Origin: Armadillidium nasatum
Lineage: Eukaryota; Arthropoda; Malacostraca; Isopoda; Armadillidiidae
Assembly: GCA_009176605.1 (NCBI GenBank)
Contig: SEYY01000933.1
Coordinates: forward strand, 27,247 to 62,246
Reading direction: 5' to 3'
DNA length: 35,000 nt
Shown here: positions 1 to 33,975 of the stretch, piece after piece
How the letters are laid out: each line of letters begins with the position of its first letter
Position numbering within the stretch: position 1 is the first letter of the stretch
Made by a program: the position numbers and the translations under genes
Notes under the pieces: model-generated
Databases searched by the model: none
The model's input: the letters and a program-made list of their open reading frames with translations, nothing else
Told to the model about the DNA's origin: nothing

Positions 1-706
1 AAACCCCATAGAATTCCCAGCATGTCTACTCTTTAACAAATAATTAAAATCAAACAAAGCAAATTTATGATAGAGTAGACTGTCTAGAAGTCAAAGATCC
101 AAAATAGTTTATAAGCCCAAACTTAGAGTCCTAATATTCAATAAAGACAATTAATATTCAAAGAAAGGTTTTAGATTAGTTAATACATTAAGTTTCTGGA
201 AGATTTTCAATCGATGTGGGTGATTTTATTTTTAAAACACATTTACATTTCGATTTTGTTACTAACGTGGTCAGAGTTTTAGAAGCAAGTGGGTGCCTTA
301 ATTGCTTCAAAAGTAGCCAACAACACTTTTAGTGTTGCCATTCAAAAACGGGAACCCTAGCTTTATGGAAACTTTGATACTTCAAAAAATAAACCATAAT
401 TAGATTTTTACTAAGAAGCACAATTGGGTAAAAATCATAAATAGATTTATCTTTTAAAGTAAAATGTAAGGGTTTTCCAATAAGAGGGTTAAGAGGGGTC
501 CCCCCTCTTTGTTTTACGACAAACTGAATGAGCGCACCTTTCCAGTAAGAAGGGAATGTTCAAATAGAAAGACATAGAAGAAATAGTTATCAATGACAGG
601 GTGAAAGTTCAGAAGCACAAATTTTGAGAACCAACGGAGGAATACAATCAGAACCGTAAGCCTTACTTAGTGTTAGGTCTTTATCGAGGGAGTAAAAAGA
701 CGCTAG
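1..706. other. Upstream flank, no gene seen
   Basis: AT-rich unique-looking sequence with no exon, ORF or repeat I could recognise. It has no counterpart upstream of DES1 copy 2. Confidence 0.5.
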
Positions 707-831
707 AATATATATATAAATATATATATATAATAATACTAGCTATAATATAAATAATATATATATATATATAATATATATTATAATATATATATTATTA
801 TATATATATATATATATATATTAATATATTA
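707..831. repeat. Imperfect (AT)n tract
   Basis: Many small interruptions (taa, tta), so older than the pure arrays. Confidence 0.85.
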
Positions 832-951
832 AATGATCGCGTGTCATATTTTCTCATTTGCGATGAGGATGTTGAATTTTCGAAAGTGCCTATGCGAATG
901 CGGATGCGGATGTTAATTTTGATGAGAGCTCCGCGGATGCGAGCCATCACT

Positions 952-962
952 AATATATATAA

Positions 963-1051
<89 letters not shown>

Positions 1052-1076
1052 TAATATATATTGATATATATATATA
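952..1076. repeat. (AT)n array with a few interruptions
   Basis: Lies about 80 bp left of the duplicated unit's left edge. Confidence 0.9.
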
Positions 1077-1152
1077 CGAGAATTTAGCGTCGGTACGAGA
1101 ATTTGGAGAAGCCTGTACGCGAATCTTGAAAAAAAAATCTACCATCCCTGCT

Positions 1153-1277
1153 TAAAAGCTGTGTTCCATTCGACCATCCCATTATTTGGTGTAGAGGTTG
1201 TTGTAAGGTAGTTCTTAACGTTTATTTCTTTTAACTTTAAGCTTTTCTTTTTAATTATCAATTTTACAAAATTAAAG
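1153..1277 (+). promoter_or_regulatory. Duplicated 5' flank of DES1 copy 1
   Basis: Matches 22462-22623 upstream of copy 2, with shared blocks aaaagctgtg, accatcccat and a T-rich run up to the ATG. Similarity stops near 1153, so this is the left edge of the duplicated unit. It probably holds 5' UTR and possibly the core promoter; I cannot point to a TATA box or initiator with confidence. Confidence 0.35.
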
Positions 1278-11782
<10,505 letters not shown>

Positions 11783-13088
11783 GTCCTGTGATAATTACTA
11801 GTTTTGCTTAGTTTATTACATTATTATTATTAATTAATTAATATTATTGTTATTATTATTATTTTAGGGAATATGCTTTTTGTAACCAACACCTATTAAT
11901 ATTACACTGTGATATACTTGGGACTTATTATAACATGAAATATTTTTCCTATTATATTTTTTTTGAATATTAAATTTTGTCATTTGAAAATAGAGTGGAT
12001 TTGTTTTCTGAAGAGATTTCAGCTTAAAACCTTAGTAAGTTTTTAATAGCTCTATAATTATCATTAACAAATTATTTAAAAATGTGTATATTTGAGGTAC
12101 CTTTATGTATTATTAATCACTTTTTCAGGATTAGATTGTAATCAACTAGCTCAAGGTTTAAAAAAATGTATCCAAATAATATTTTTGGTATTATAAGATA
12201 ATAGGGATTAGGTTCTTTATTTATTTAATAGGCAAACATTTGTGAAACTATTAAAATTGTCTAAAATTTCAATTTATGAGTAATACAACTGGGTACTAAG
12301 ATATATATTGAAAATATTTTTCTTGTTGAGCAAACTTAAATTGCATGTTTTGAATATTTTGCTCTGTTATATAATCTTTCTCAAGTTTATAAAAGAAGTA
12401 TGGGGGCTCGTTACATCATTTCTAAATCATGCTTTGAGAGAGTAATCTTCAGCCTATATTAAAGGTTCCTATTGTTTATACCATTCCTAGTTCAGGTTGT
12501 TTTCTTTTTAAATGCTCGTTTATTTATTTTGGAATATTTATTCCAAGCTAAGAGATTTGTTCCAAAAGTCTTGTTTTATCAGTACATTGTACATCTTAGT
12601 TGTGAATTGACTTTTTTTTTTGACTTTTGAAAAAAAAAAAAAAAATTTTTTTTAAATTATATAATTATATATATATAATTAAAAATTTGACTTTTAAATT
12701 AATTTCTTTCTATAGGTTTCGTTATTTTCGATTTGATAATTAGAAGTGTCAAATACACACTAGTCGTTTGACTTTCTTCTTTGGTATATACCAACCTGGA
12801 GACCCAAACATGATATCCTTCCTATCCAAATATTTTTTTTTTCTCAATATAGATTTGATATTTAATCGTCGACATGAGAAATATTCAGTGTTGTTTTTAG
12901 GAAAATTATTCTTGAAATGGTAGTAAAATATAGAATAGGGGAAGTAATGTGAGAAGGTATCAGTGGATAACAACCCTCATTGCTTTAATAAAAACGTTAT
13001 GAATTTCGCGCAAATTTTCAGTAACTTTTGTCAATAATTCAAAAAAATAGTTTATAGTAGAGTCTACAACCACTTCAGTTCTAGGCAC

Positions 13089-13207
<119 letters not shown>

Positions 13208-13439
13208 TAGATTCTATTGCTCATTAAAATAAACTTTAGTCTACTCACAATTTAGATATAGTTAGATTAAGATAGAGTACACCTTGAAGTTTGTCTCTGG
13301 GTAACTGAAAACAAACACCTTCAACATACTCGTATGTTCCACTAGTTGATCCTACTCTGTCTAAGTTGTAATGAAGTTCATGCCATATACTGAGCATCAT
13401 AAGATTTTATTATTCATACCAATCACAAAAAGAAGGAAG

Positions 13440-13500
<61 letters not shown>

Positions 13501-14035
13501 TAAATTTAACCTACGTTGAACTACCATATCAGATTTTGATTCATTGAACCACTCCACACATTTTTTTTTCTTGAGCATTCATGGTAACAACGAAAAGACT
13601 TGTTAAATCAGCCAAATTTCTCACTTATTTGTGCCATGTAACCAAGGAAATTTTTTATTCCTCCTACCATCGAAACCTGTCTTAAACTCCTGTGATGAAC
13701 AGGTAAATGATTATTGTTCGAATTGCAAAGGTCTTTCATGCACTCCTCCTGTATATTTTGAGATTTAAAAACCCAGACGTGTAGTAAAAGTAATAAGATA
13801 GTTACCTAATAATGAAGCAAGATTTTGCTATTGTAACTTCATAACTTATGAAGCATAACTTCAAATGTAGCTTTCGTAACCAAATAGCTTTAGAGTAATT
13901 TGAACAAATGTACATTGTTAAAATTGGTATAAATTTTATCAATGTGTAATAAAGTTTTTTGACTATCAATTTTATAGAACTTTGGAAAATCCTTTTTATG
14001 AATCATAAGACAATAGAAAAAAAGTATATGCAAAT

Positions 14036-14039
<4 letters not shown>

Positions 14040-14112
<73 letters not shown>

Positions 14113-14260
14113 CCCATGAAAATTATTTTTAACTTAAATGTTTTATTTTAGTTAAATGTAAAACAATTTTTTTTGTTCTTAAAAATTTTGTAAGGTTTTA
14201 TTATCGTATAAAATCTTTAGTAATAAAATATATTGTGCAACTGTAAAGGTATATATATAT

Positions 14261-14329
<69 letters not shown>
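14040..14329. repeat. Two (AT)n arrays (14040-14112 and 14250-14329)
   Basis: Separated by about 137 bp of unique AT-rich sequence. Confidence 0.9.
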
Positions 14330-14332
<3 letters not shown>

Positions 14333-14456
14333 AAAAACTATAATGGTAATTTTAACCTCACCTGACCTCTTAGAAGGTCAAGGTTACAGATAGGTGGAAT
14401 GCTTTCTCATATGTAATATTTAGAATCTCATTCAAATCCTTATTATTATTACTATA

Positions 14457-14492
<36 letters not shown>

Positions 14493-14664
14493 TTATATTA
14501 TTATTTTTGTTTTTTATTTTACCTCTGAACACTAGTTAATATATCGCGTATTTGTAATTAACGTTTTAATCTTGGAAAATTGTTCATATATATTTTTGGA
14601 AATTAAATGATTTTCATTGACATTTCTTGTTTTTATTCCTATTATTATTAAGTATTAGTGTTAC

Positions 14665-15157
<493 letters not shown>

Positions 15158-16427
15158 GGTGCCACATGACGCCGTCATTGTAGATAACTCATTTTTGCCA
15201 CCTGAAACAAGGTACAGTGTTTTTGGTCGCAAACTCCTTGCTATTTACCTCTCTCTCCGTCATTTTCGCTACTTTCTTGAAGGTCGCTCTTTCCACATTT
15301 TGACAGATCACAAACCTATTTCATTCGCAATGAAATGTCGCCACGAACGTCATTCTTCACGTGAAGCTCGCCATTTGGAATATGTCTCTCAATTCACCAC
15401 AGATATCCGCCATATTCATGGCGTGGATAACCATACTGCTGATGCTCTTTCAAGGGTTGAAATAGGAGCAAACTATTCCATATCCCCGGTTACTTTCGAA
15501 GAGATGTTTGTGGCTCAGGAAACAGAAGACATTTCTCTCCCTGAGGGGTCATCGCTCGAACTACAGCGTTTACTACTTCCCGGTACCAACCGGCATCTTA
15601 TTTGTGATCTTTCCACTAATTCTCCTCGACCGCTTGTTCCTCCTTTTTTAAAACGGGTCTTTCACACTCTCCACGACCTCTCGCATCCTGGCATTTCTGC
15701 CTCACAAAAACTCATCGCCTCACGCTTTGTATGGCCAGGTATGCACGTTGATGTCAAAACCTGGTCGAGAGCTTGCATCGCTTGCCAGAAGACGAAAGTT
15801 CACCGGCATACTAAGGCACCGCTTGGCACCTTTCTCCCACCTGGGGAGAGATTCCAACACGTTCACGTCGATCTCGTCAGGCCTATACTTCCTTCGGAAG
15901 GCTGTGCATACATACTAACTTGTATTGATCGGTTCACAAAATGGCCTGAAGCTATTCCCATCAAGGATATAACAGCCGAAACCGTTGCAAAAGCTTTCTT
16001 AACAAACTGGATCTCACGCTTTGGTGTCCCAGAGACGATCACAACTGATCAAGGGCGTCAGTTTGAGTCATTTTTATGGCGTGACTTCATGTCTCTTTTG
16101 GGCACCAACAGGATTCGTACGTCCGAGTATCATCTTTCAGCTAGCGGCATGGTTGAGCGTTTCCATCGCCAACTAAAAGCCTCTCTCGCATCGCACCATT
16201 GCAGAGCACGGTGGACTGAAGCCTTGAATTTCGTCCTCCTGGGCATCCGCTCTGCTATAAAAGAAGACCTAAACTCTATCTCCGCCGCTGAACTTGTTTA
16301 CGGCGCACCTCTCCGTCTTCCTGGCGAATTCTTTGATCCTTTGCACCTCCCTCCTTCTTCGGACGCTTTCACATACCTCTCCCGTCTCCGTCAATGTTCC
16401 CTCTCGTGGAAGCCCTCAACTTCATGA
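15158..16427 (+). mobile_element. Ty3/gypsy (CsRn1-like) pol remnant: RNase H end and integrase
   Basis: An LTR-retrotransposon remnant that lacks gag, protease and reverse transcriptase. The open frame runs on from 15075, but its first ~28 codons are not pol-like. Numbering from 15075: an RNase H tail with [20 protein letters not shown] (44-63), TDHKP (77-81) and [13 protein letters not shown] (115-127). The integrase zinc finger uses H200, H204, C234 and C237. The catalytic core is D266 (HVDL), D325 (TTDQG) and E361 (MVERF), spacing D-58-D-35-E. It ends abruptly at 16427 inside the integrase C-terminal part. The fragment is richer in GC than its surroundings. The CsRn1-like placement is by motif style and is inference. 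The core is intact, but the lack of the rest of pol and of recognisable LTRs means the copy is dead. Confidence 0.88.
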
Positions 16428-16459
16428 GCTCAAACTAACCACTCGTTTATCCCGAAAGA

Positions 16460-17740
16460 TCAATTAGGTTTTCTATTCGCCACCCTAATTGGTTTACCTT
16501 TAAAACACACAGACTGGATGGTAGCCAATATTTGCTTGAAGTATTCCCACATGATGAAACAATTTTGACCGTTAAACTCCTTATCCCGGTCAATTTCATT
16601 GAGCGTTGCTCGGAATTTGCTAAAATCCCCGTTTCTAAAATCTAATAGCTTTTCCCTATTGACTTGCAATTTGGGCCCAGACCTCACATCCCAATTAAAT
16701 CTAATAATATAATGATCACTAGCTCAAAAAGTCTCCCCTATCAATGTCTTCAAGTAATGTTCTAAATTTATCATAATCTCCCTTTTTCAGATTTAATATC
16801 TTCATCATATATTTAGTTATGCTGGCTCATATGCTGAACTTAAATAAAATCGAATTACATTATGGTTGCTATAACCAAAATTTTCTTCAACTTAACATTA
16901 TAAACCAAATTTTATCATTAACCAGTTCTTAAACTAATAAGACTGAACATGCGAAAAATATTACTTAGTAATCCAGATCAATGTTATAAATTTAGGACAA
17001 TCTCGAATCCATATTATTTCCGCCAAAAAAGTAAAATATATTTAAAATGGCTTCATAAATAGCATAGGCTTATTTTGCTAATCACAAATATTTTAATATT
17101 TCTATTTATTTTCTTGATAAAAGTTTTACAGGAAAAGCGATAATATTTGTTCATTATACTAACGACGTGGTAACTTATATGTTTAAAATAGGCAACTTTC
17201 CAGGATAAGACTATTTCATAATTTCATTAGAAAATAGTCGTTGAAGTTTGAATTAAAACTCAAATGCAAGAAGGGCTTATTCCCGTTTTGTCTATGAATC
17301 CCCCTATCCATCTGGCCTACAATATATACGTTAGTATATATATTTATATTGTGCTGTGAATCGTGTGGTATCGTTAACAACATGAGTTAGGAAAAAAATA
17401 TTTAATGATTATTAGTCATTTCAATATCTAATGTTAAAATTAAGTTAAAATCCTTCAAGGATTATAAATATGACTATTTTCTTATCAATGAATGCTACCT
17501 AATTCTCACTTATCATTGCTACACCCAATATTTAGCTTTGACCAAGCTTTCTATAAAATGTCCTTATCCCTATTCTATTGCACTTGTTAGATATAAATAT
17601 GCTTACCCATAAAGATTCAACTTCTATACTGACCTTGAACTCTGGCCTTTGCATAAACTGAATATTATTTTTAATATAAAATGCAATACCTTCTCTTCTC
17701 CTTAAATCGCATTGGTATGTATTTAAAATGAATAATAACC
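16460..17740 (-). mobile_element. Decayed CR1/jockey-type LINE endonuclease and linker fragments
   Basis: Read on the minus strand. 17740-17530 translates to RRREGIAFYIKNN and ESLWVSIFIS, the early endonuclease region. About 16900-16840 gives NHNVIRFYLSSAYEPA and 16812-16741 gives KILNLKKGDYDKFRTLLEDI. 16722-16460 gives SDHYIIRFNWDV, then LLDFRNGDFSKFRATLNEID and MWEYFKQILATI. The SDH-type motif and the following linker thus occur twice in a row. Many stops and frameshifts; no reverse transcriptase. The family assignment is from motif pattern only. Confidence 0.7.
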
Positions 17741-18669
17741 ATTAAATTCATATTATATCTGTGAATTTTCATGCAACACCTCATTTGCCCACATTTTTGT
17801 AATATATATATTATATCTCAAAAAAAACAAAAAAAATTTTTTACCTACAAAATGAATAGTTTATCTCTTTTATTTCTAAGGCTTTTAATATTAGTATAAA
17901 AACATTTAATATTCAATCTTTAACCCGTTTTGCTCTTTACCACCTTTCATTATTTTTAAAAAAATTTACGTATGTAAGTTTTACGCAAGTTAGTTAGCTT
18001 CGTTGGGGTGAGGACGTACGGGAATGAGCTCTGTGTGCGTCGAGTTCTGCGAATTGTGGTTTAATTTGTTTTAATCTTGTGTTTTAATAGTGAAGATAAT
18101 TAATGTTATTAAAAATGCAGCGTTTTTTTCAATGCTTTTATGTTTTAAATTGTAGCAACCTTCTGTGAAAAGATGAGTATATACTTTTAATTTGTTTTTA
18201 GGGTAAAGTTGATATTTAGAATAATAGTATATTTGAATAGTAGTTTGTAAGATTTTAAATTTTATGTTAGGTTTTAAAGTAAGTTTGTTAATTGTGGAAA
18301 CTAATAGTGGATCGGTGGAATATGATTTGAAATATTAAGTTAACATTTAGTTTTAGGGGAAGCCGGGTAGTAAGCTAATTTAAGTTTGAATTTTTTATTT
18401 TAATTTCATTTTACCATCCTGAAAATTAAATTTATAATATAAATATTATTCAGTTTTACTTTTGTTTGCATGTTTTTTTTGTTTGTCTGGTAGTTTGTTT
18501 GTCTGTTTACGTGTCTGGTTGTTAGTCTGTTTGTCTGTTTGCTGATTATCGTGATTGTGTTAGTAGAATTTACATTTACTTATTGTTTTTTGAGTGTGAA
18601 TTGGTGTTTGTGGTTGTTCTGAATGGCATGTCTGCGTGTTCTGGGTCATGGGGGTATGGGTGGGTGTAG
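17741..18669. other. Between the two LINE remnants; possible 5' UTR of the plus-strand LINE
   Basis: AT-rich to about 17940. Then comes GT-rich sequence with repeated tgtttgtctg units (18480-18545) and runs of G (18645-18676). This could be the 5' untranslated part of the LINE that follows. No first ORF (gag-like) was recognised. Confidence 0.35.
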
Positions 18670-19380
18670 GCGGGGGTTTCTATTCACTTTGCTAACGTCT
18701 GTGGTCTAAGTATTAATTTCGCTTCTGTTGAGCACCACCTTTCTGATTCTCATCCAAACATTCTACTTCTGTCTGAGACCCAGTTATCAAGGGATTCCTT
18801 CTCTAGTAAACTAAATATCTCTAACTATAATTTATTTTATAACTTTCACCTTAAGGGTGGAGTCTGTGCTTATATAAACATTAACATCCAAGTAACACGT
18901 CTCGAAAATCTTGAATCCCCTAATTTCGATGTTCTATGGCTTAAAATCTTTCTTCCTACTGCTACAATTATCTTGTGTTTCTGCTACTGTTCCCCTAGTG
19001 AGACAGATTTTCCGGTTCTTTTTGAATATCTAACTACTTCTCACGAGACTGCTACGTCTTCACATTCAAATGCTGAGGTCCTCTATTTAGGGGATTTCAA
19101 CGTACACCACACTGAATGGTTGGGCTCCTCTCATACTGATACAGGTGTGGAGGAGGCTAAATCATTCAGTATTCTCAACGATCTGGAGCAATTGATTAGG
19201 GAACCTACACCCATCCCAGATCGTCCTAACCAATTCCTAAACACGCTTGACATGTGTTTCATCACTACTCCTTCTCCTTATAATTACACAATTTTCCCTC
19301 CTATCGGTAACTCTGACCACAATCTTATAACTCTTAAGTATAATACTTTCTCTCCAGCAGCTCCACCCTTCCCTAAATGA
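18670..19380 (+). pseudogene. LINE AP-type endonuclease domain, ends at an in-frame TGA
   Basis: Would nick target DNA to prime retrotransposition. Visible landmarks: FANVCGL (Asn), LLLSETQL (catalytic Glu), LYLGDFNVHHTEW (Asp and Asn) and GNSDHNLI (Asp-His). The frame is open from 18670 without a clear initiator, and stops at TGA 19378-19380. The same frame resumes at once with TFWHFDWANWG, so the stop is a point mutation, perhaps CGA to TGA. Confidence 0.82.
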
Positions 19381-19855
19381 ACTTTCTGGCACTTTGATTG
19401 GGCTAATTGGGGGCCATTGCTTCTCTTTTTCGCCAATAATTCTTGGAATGAATCCTGTTTTGATACTGATGATGTTTCGGTGTCCGCTGAAAGAGTGGGA
19501 GCCGTGATATCTGATGGGATGAGCAGGTTCATTCCTTCTTCAACTAAATCATTCAGCTCGGAATCTTTGCAGGGATATACCTCGACAGACCAAGCGTGCT
19601 TTCACCAAAAGAAAGTGCGCTGACTTCCTTGCTTCTCCTACTGATAAAAATTTATGGCCTCTTGCCAAAAATATCTCTAACAATTTTTGCAAATCTTCCT
19701 TTCCTCCTCTTATTCGATCTGATGGATCTGTAGCTAACACTCCTACTGAAAAAGCCAATCTCTTTGGCCTCCTTTTTTCATTTAATTCTACCCTGGATGA
19801 TTCCGGCATTCATCCTACTACTACTTCTTCTCTCAGGTGTCCCCTGTCTTTACCC

Positions 19856-21041
<1,186 letters not shown>

Positions 21042-21780
21042 AACACCTCCCAGCATTCCTATCTCCTTCGACGACTCTTCCATTTCACCTGTGGACAACA
21101 TAAATATTCTTGGTCTGAAAACTTCATTTCCCAACTGTTGCTAAGGTGGCCTCTAAAAAGCTGGGGGTTCTGTTCAGGTTGAGGGAATTTTTTTCTTCCT
21201 AACAATTACTCCAACTATATAAGGTCTTATCCGACTTGTATGGAGTACTGTTCTCACATTTGGAGTGGTTCCGGATCCACCCTTCTTTTGGATAAGGTTA
21301 AGTCTAAGGCTAAGAGACTTATAAACTGTCCCCTACTTTCAAATTCCCTTGATTCTCTTTCTCTTCGAGGAGACGTTGGCACACTCTCTCTTTTTTTTAT
21401 AGGTACTACAACGGTAGGTGCTCGAGGAAATTGATCTCTCTCATTCCTTCACCATTGCGTCGCCTTCGCCGCACAAGGGGTGTTTTGCCTGCACATGAAT
21501 TTTATGTGAGCATGGCAAACTCTAGACTTGCCCATTGTGGTACCTCCTTTCCAGCCACCTCAGTTCTGTGTAACACCCTTCCTTCGTTTGTTTTTCCTGC
21601 TGAATTTAACATATCTCTCTTTAAATCCTCTCTGTCTGCGCCCACTTGAGGGATCTACGTTAGGTTCTTAATTAGATGGGTTTTTATCTCTTATTTATGC
21701 CCTTTCCTTGAAAAGGGCTCTGCCCGTGAGTGGTGATAACATTTTAAAAAATGTATATAAGATACCATTGTACCTTTCAC

Positions 21781-22461
21781 ATCTATCCTTGCCTAATTTT
21801 CAAGCTCGCAAGCTTTCGCTACGTAATCATTAAAAATATTTACACCATTGTGACTGAAATAGATTCCATCTTATCTAAATTAAGTTAAATGAATTAGTTA
21901 AAGAAAAGTTTGTTAGTTTGAAGAAATTAAAGGTGTGAAAATCAATAAAGGATGTTCAAATGAAGCCAGCTAGACCAAAAAAAAATTAGGAAATGAATAT
22001 CTATTAATTATATTGGACATTTAGATTATTTTAATAGAGATTACTTTGAAATTTTAATTGTTAAAATTTTTAGATCAGATTGAAAAGTGAGAGATTCTAT
22101 CGGCTACTGGCGGGAGTGAAAAAAAGAATGCCAAAGATCAAAATTAACAAAGTATACAGATATCATAATATAATCGAAAACTCTAATTATAAAAATTTAG
22201 ATTAGCAATAAGGAAATAAGGAAATTATTAAAATTATCATATAATATGATAAAAGATTTCTCACTTTTTGTATTTTGAAATGTAACGTGTTCTTTGATTG
22301 AATTTTACGTTATCATATATCTTCTCTAAATATGTTCTGATAAATTAGAATATGTAATAATTTTTCATTGACCTTTAGATTACTGTTAATCATGGTTCTC
22401 CGTTGAGGGTGGCAATTGTTTCATATTTATTTGATCCATTCTTGTTCTTCCTTGCCAGCTC
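21781..22461. other. Between the LINE and DES1 copy 2; foldback-arm fragment
   Basis: AT-rich, no gene seen. 21943-21975 (aaggatgttcaaatgaagcc, then agctagacc) repeats the arm found in intron 1 of both DES1 copies. Confidence 0.5.
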
Positions 22462-22623
22462 TAAAAGCTGTGCATTGAGTCCATTGACTGCATTCAACCA
22501 TCCCATTTTTTGGTGTAGACGTGGCAGCAAAGTCTATGCGTGGCAGTAACGTAGTTTCTTAACTTTTATTTCTTTTAACTTTAAACTTTTTTCTTTTTAA
22601 TTATCAATTTTACAAAATTAAAG
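22462..22623 (+). promoter_or_regulatory. Duplicated 5' flank of DES1 copy 2
   Basis: Paralogous to 1153-1277 but about 35 bp longer, with an internal repeat of tggcag (cgtggcagcaaag and cgtggcagtaacg). If promoter elements lie here, both copies could be transcribed. Confidence 0.35.
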
Positions 22624-32476
<9,853 letters not shown>

Positions 32477-32489
32477 TTACTTTTACTTT

Positions 32490-32805
32490 ACTTTTTTTCC
32501 CCTTGGACCTTCCTCACTGGAAGGGCCACACTGCCTTTAGGAAATCCGCAATGGCCACCGGCCTAGTCCAAAGGTCTCTCAGAGAGGTGATGTGATGGAG
32601 GGTTCTGTGTTGTGTAAGGAAGGGGCATCTCAGAAGGAGATGTTCTGTTGTGTCTGGTTCTTGCATACATCTTTGACATATTGGGGAAAGTGTGTTTTGT
32701 ATATTGAATCTATTTTGTATGCTTGTAGGTTAGGGTGGTGGCCTGACCTTATTCTGGATAGGGTAATTTGGGTTTTGTGTGGTAATGTGTTTTGTTGACG
32801 TATAA
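32490..32805 (-). mobile_element. LINE ORF2 C-terminus with CxxC...HxxxxC motif, minus strand
   Basis: On the minus strand it translates to QITLSRIRSGHHPNLQAY, then PICQRCMQEPDTTEHLLLRC (Cys-Cys-His-Cys), then [20 protein letters not shown] and a stop. A short 3' tail follows, ending gtaaaagtaag and merging into (TA)n. This C-terminal pattern is seen in several LINE clades, so I do not name one. Absent from copy 1 intron 5. Confidence 0.75.
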
Positions 32806-33094
32806 TGATGAAATGTTTTCAATACCTTCATTGTACATAAGGTTTTTTCAAATTTTGTTTAACTATAATTAAATTAAGGTCTTTTAATAAAGTTATGATT
32901 TGTCCATTTTATGATTTCATTACTTGCCATTCGTTAGGAGGTGGTCTCTATCCATCCTGTCCTGTCTTTTCTTTCCTTAGAATAATTTTTTTTTTTTTTT
33001 TTTTCAAATGGGGGAAATTATTGTCATTATATAATTATTTTGGAACTGTTTCGAGGCTTTTATTATTAGTTAATTCTCATAATTCTATTAGAAT

Positions 33095-33240
<146 letters not shown>

Positions 33241-33262
33241 AAATTTTTAAATTTATTTTTAG

Positions 33263-33301
33263 TACCAATTGCAAGCAAATAAGGATGTGGCAGAAAATTG
33301 A
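33263..33301 (+). CDS. Speculative substitute last exon for DES1 copy 2
   Basis: Just past the (AT)n array is a T-rich tract ending ttttag (33257-33262). Reading on in phase 0, as required after exon 5, gives YQLQANKDVAEN and a stop at 33299-33301. AATAAA follows at 33343-33348, with a G/T-rich stretch beyond. All of these elements arise easily by chance in such AT-rich DNA; no homology supports it. Confidence 0.15.
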   Translation, partial: YQLQANKDVAEN

Positions 33302-33534
33302 AGATTATTTTTCATTAATTCGTTTTATTACAAAATATTTATAATAAAAAAATTATGGTTGGCGTGCTTCGGATATGGCGTTTAGAATTTAAGGTTCTTT
33401 TTAATGCAGACTATTATCAATGTAAAACAGCTGATCAACAAGAATCAGTTCCCCTTCAGTATAAATAAATGAAACTAAATTATCTTTTTACAACTAGGTT
33501 CAACCCGATTCTCTTAGTACTTTGGTATGGTTTC

Positions 33535-33975
33535 AACATTGCAAGAACGACATTGCTACGTAACATTGCAAGAACAACATTACTTTTAACATTGCTACGT
33601 AACATTGCAAGAACAACATTGCTACGTAACATTGCAAGAACAACATTGCTACGTAACATTGCAAGAACAACATTACTTTTAACATTGCAAGAACGACATT
33701 GCTACGTAACATTGAAAGAACGACATTGCTACGTAACATTGCAAGAACGACATTACTTTTAACATTGCAAGAACGACATTGCTGCGTAACATTGCAAGAA
33801 CAACAGTACTTTTAACATTGCAATAACGACATTGCTTCGTAAGATTTCAACATTACCATTTAACATAGCAAGGACAGCATTGCTTAGTAAGAAAACATCA
33901 TTACTTTTAATATTGCAAGAACACAATTACTGAGTAAGAAACAACATTACTCTTAGGTAAGCTCTCAACATTACC
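33535..33975 (+). repeat. Minisatellite, ~27-bp unit aacattgcaagaacgacatt + gctacgt
   Basis: About a dozen imperfect units, some replaced by a variant with acttttaacattg. Units decay towards the right end. Open frames in it (IARTTLLRN repeats) follow from the 27-bp period being a multiple of three. Confidence 0.85.

Noticed and set aside
13442..13494. Poly(T) run as a processed-pseudogene or retroposon tail
   Set aside because: No adjacent transcript-like or LINE sequence was seen on either side.
33535..33975. CRISPR-like regular repeats
   Set aside because: Units are contiguous with no unique spacers, and the genome is eukaryotic; it is a minisatellite.
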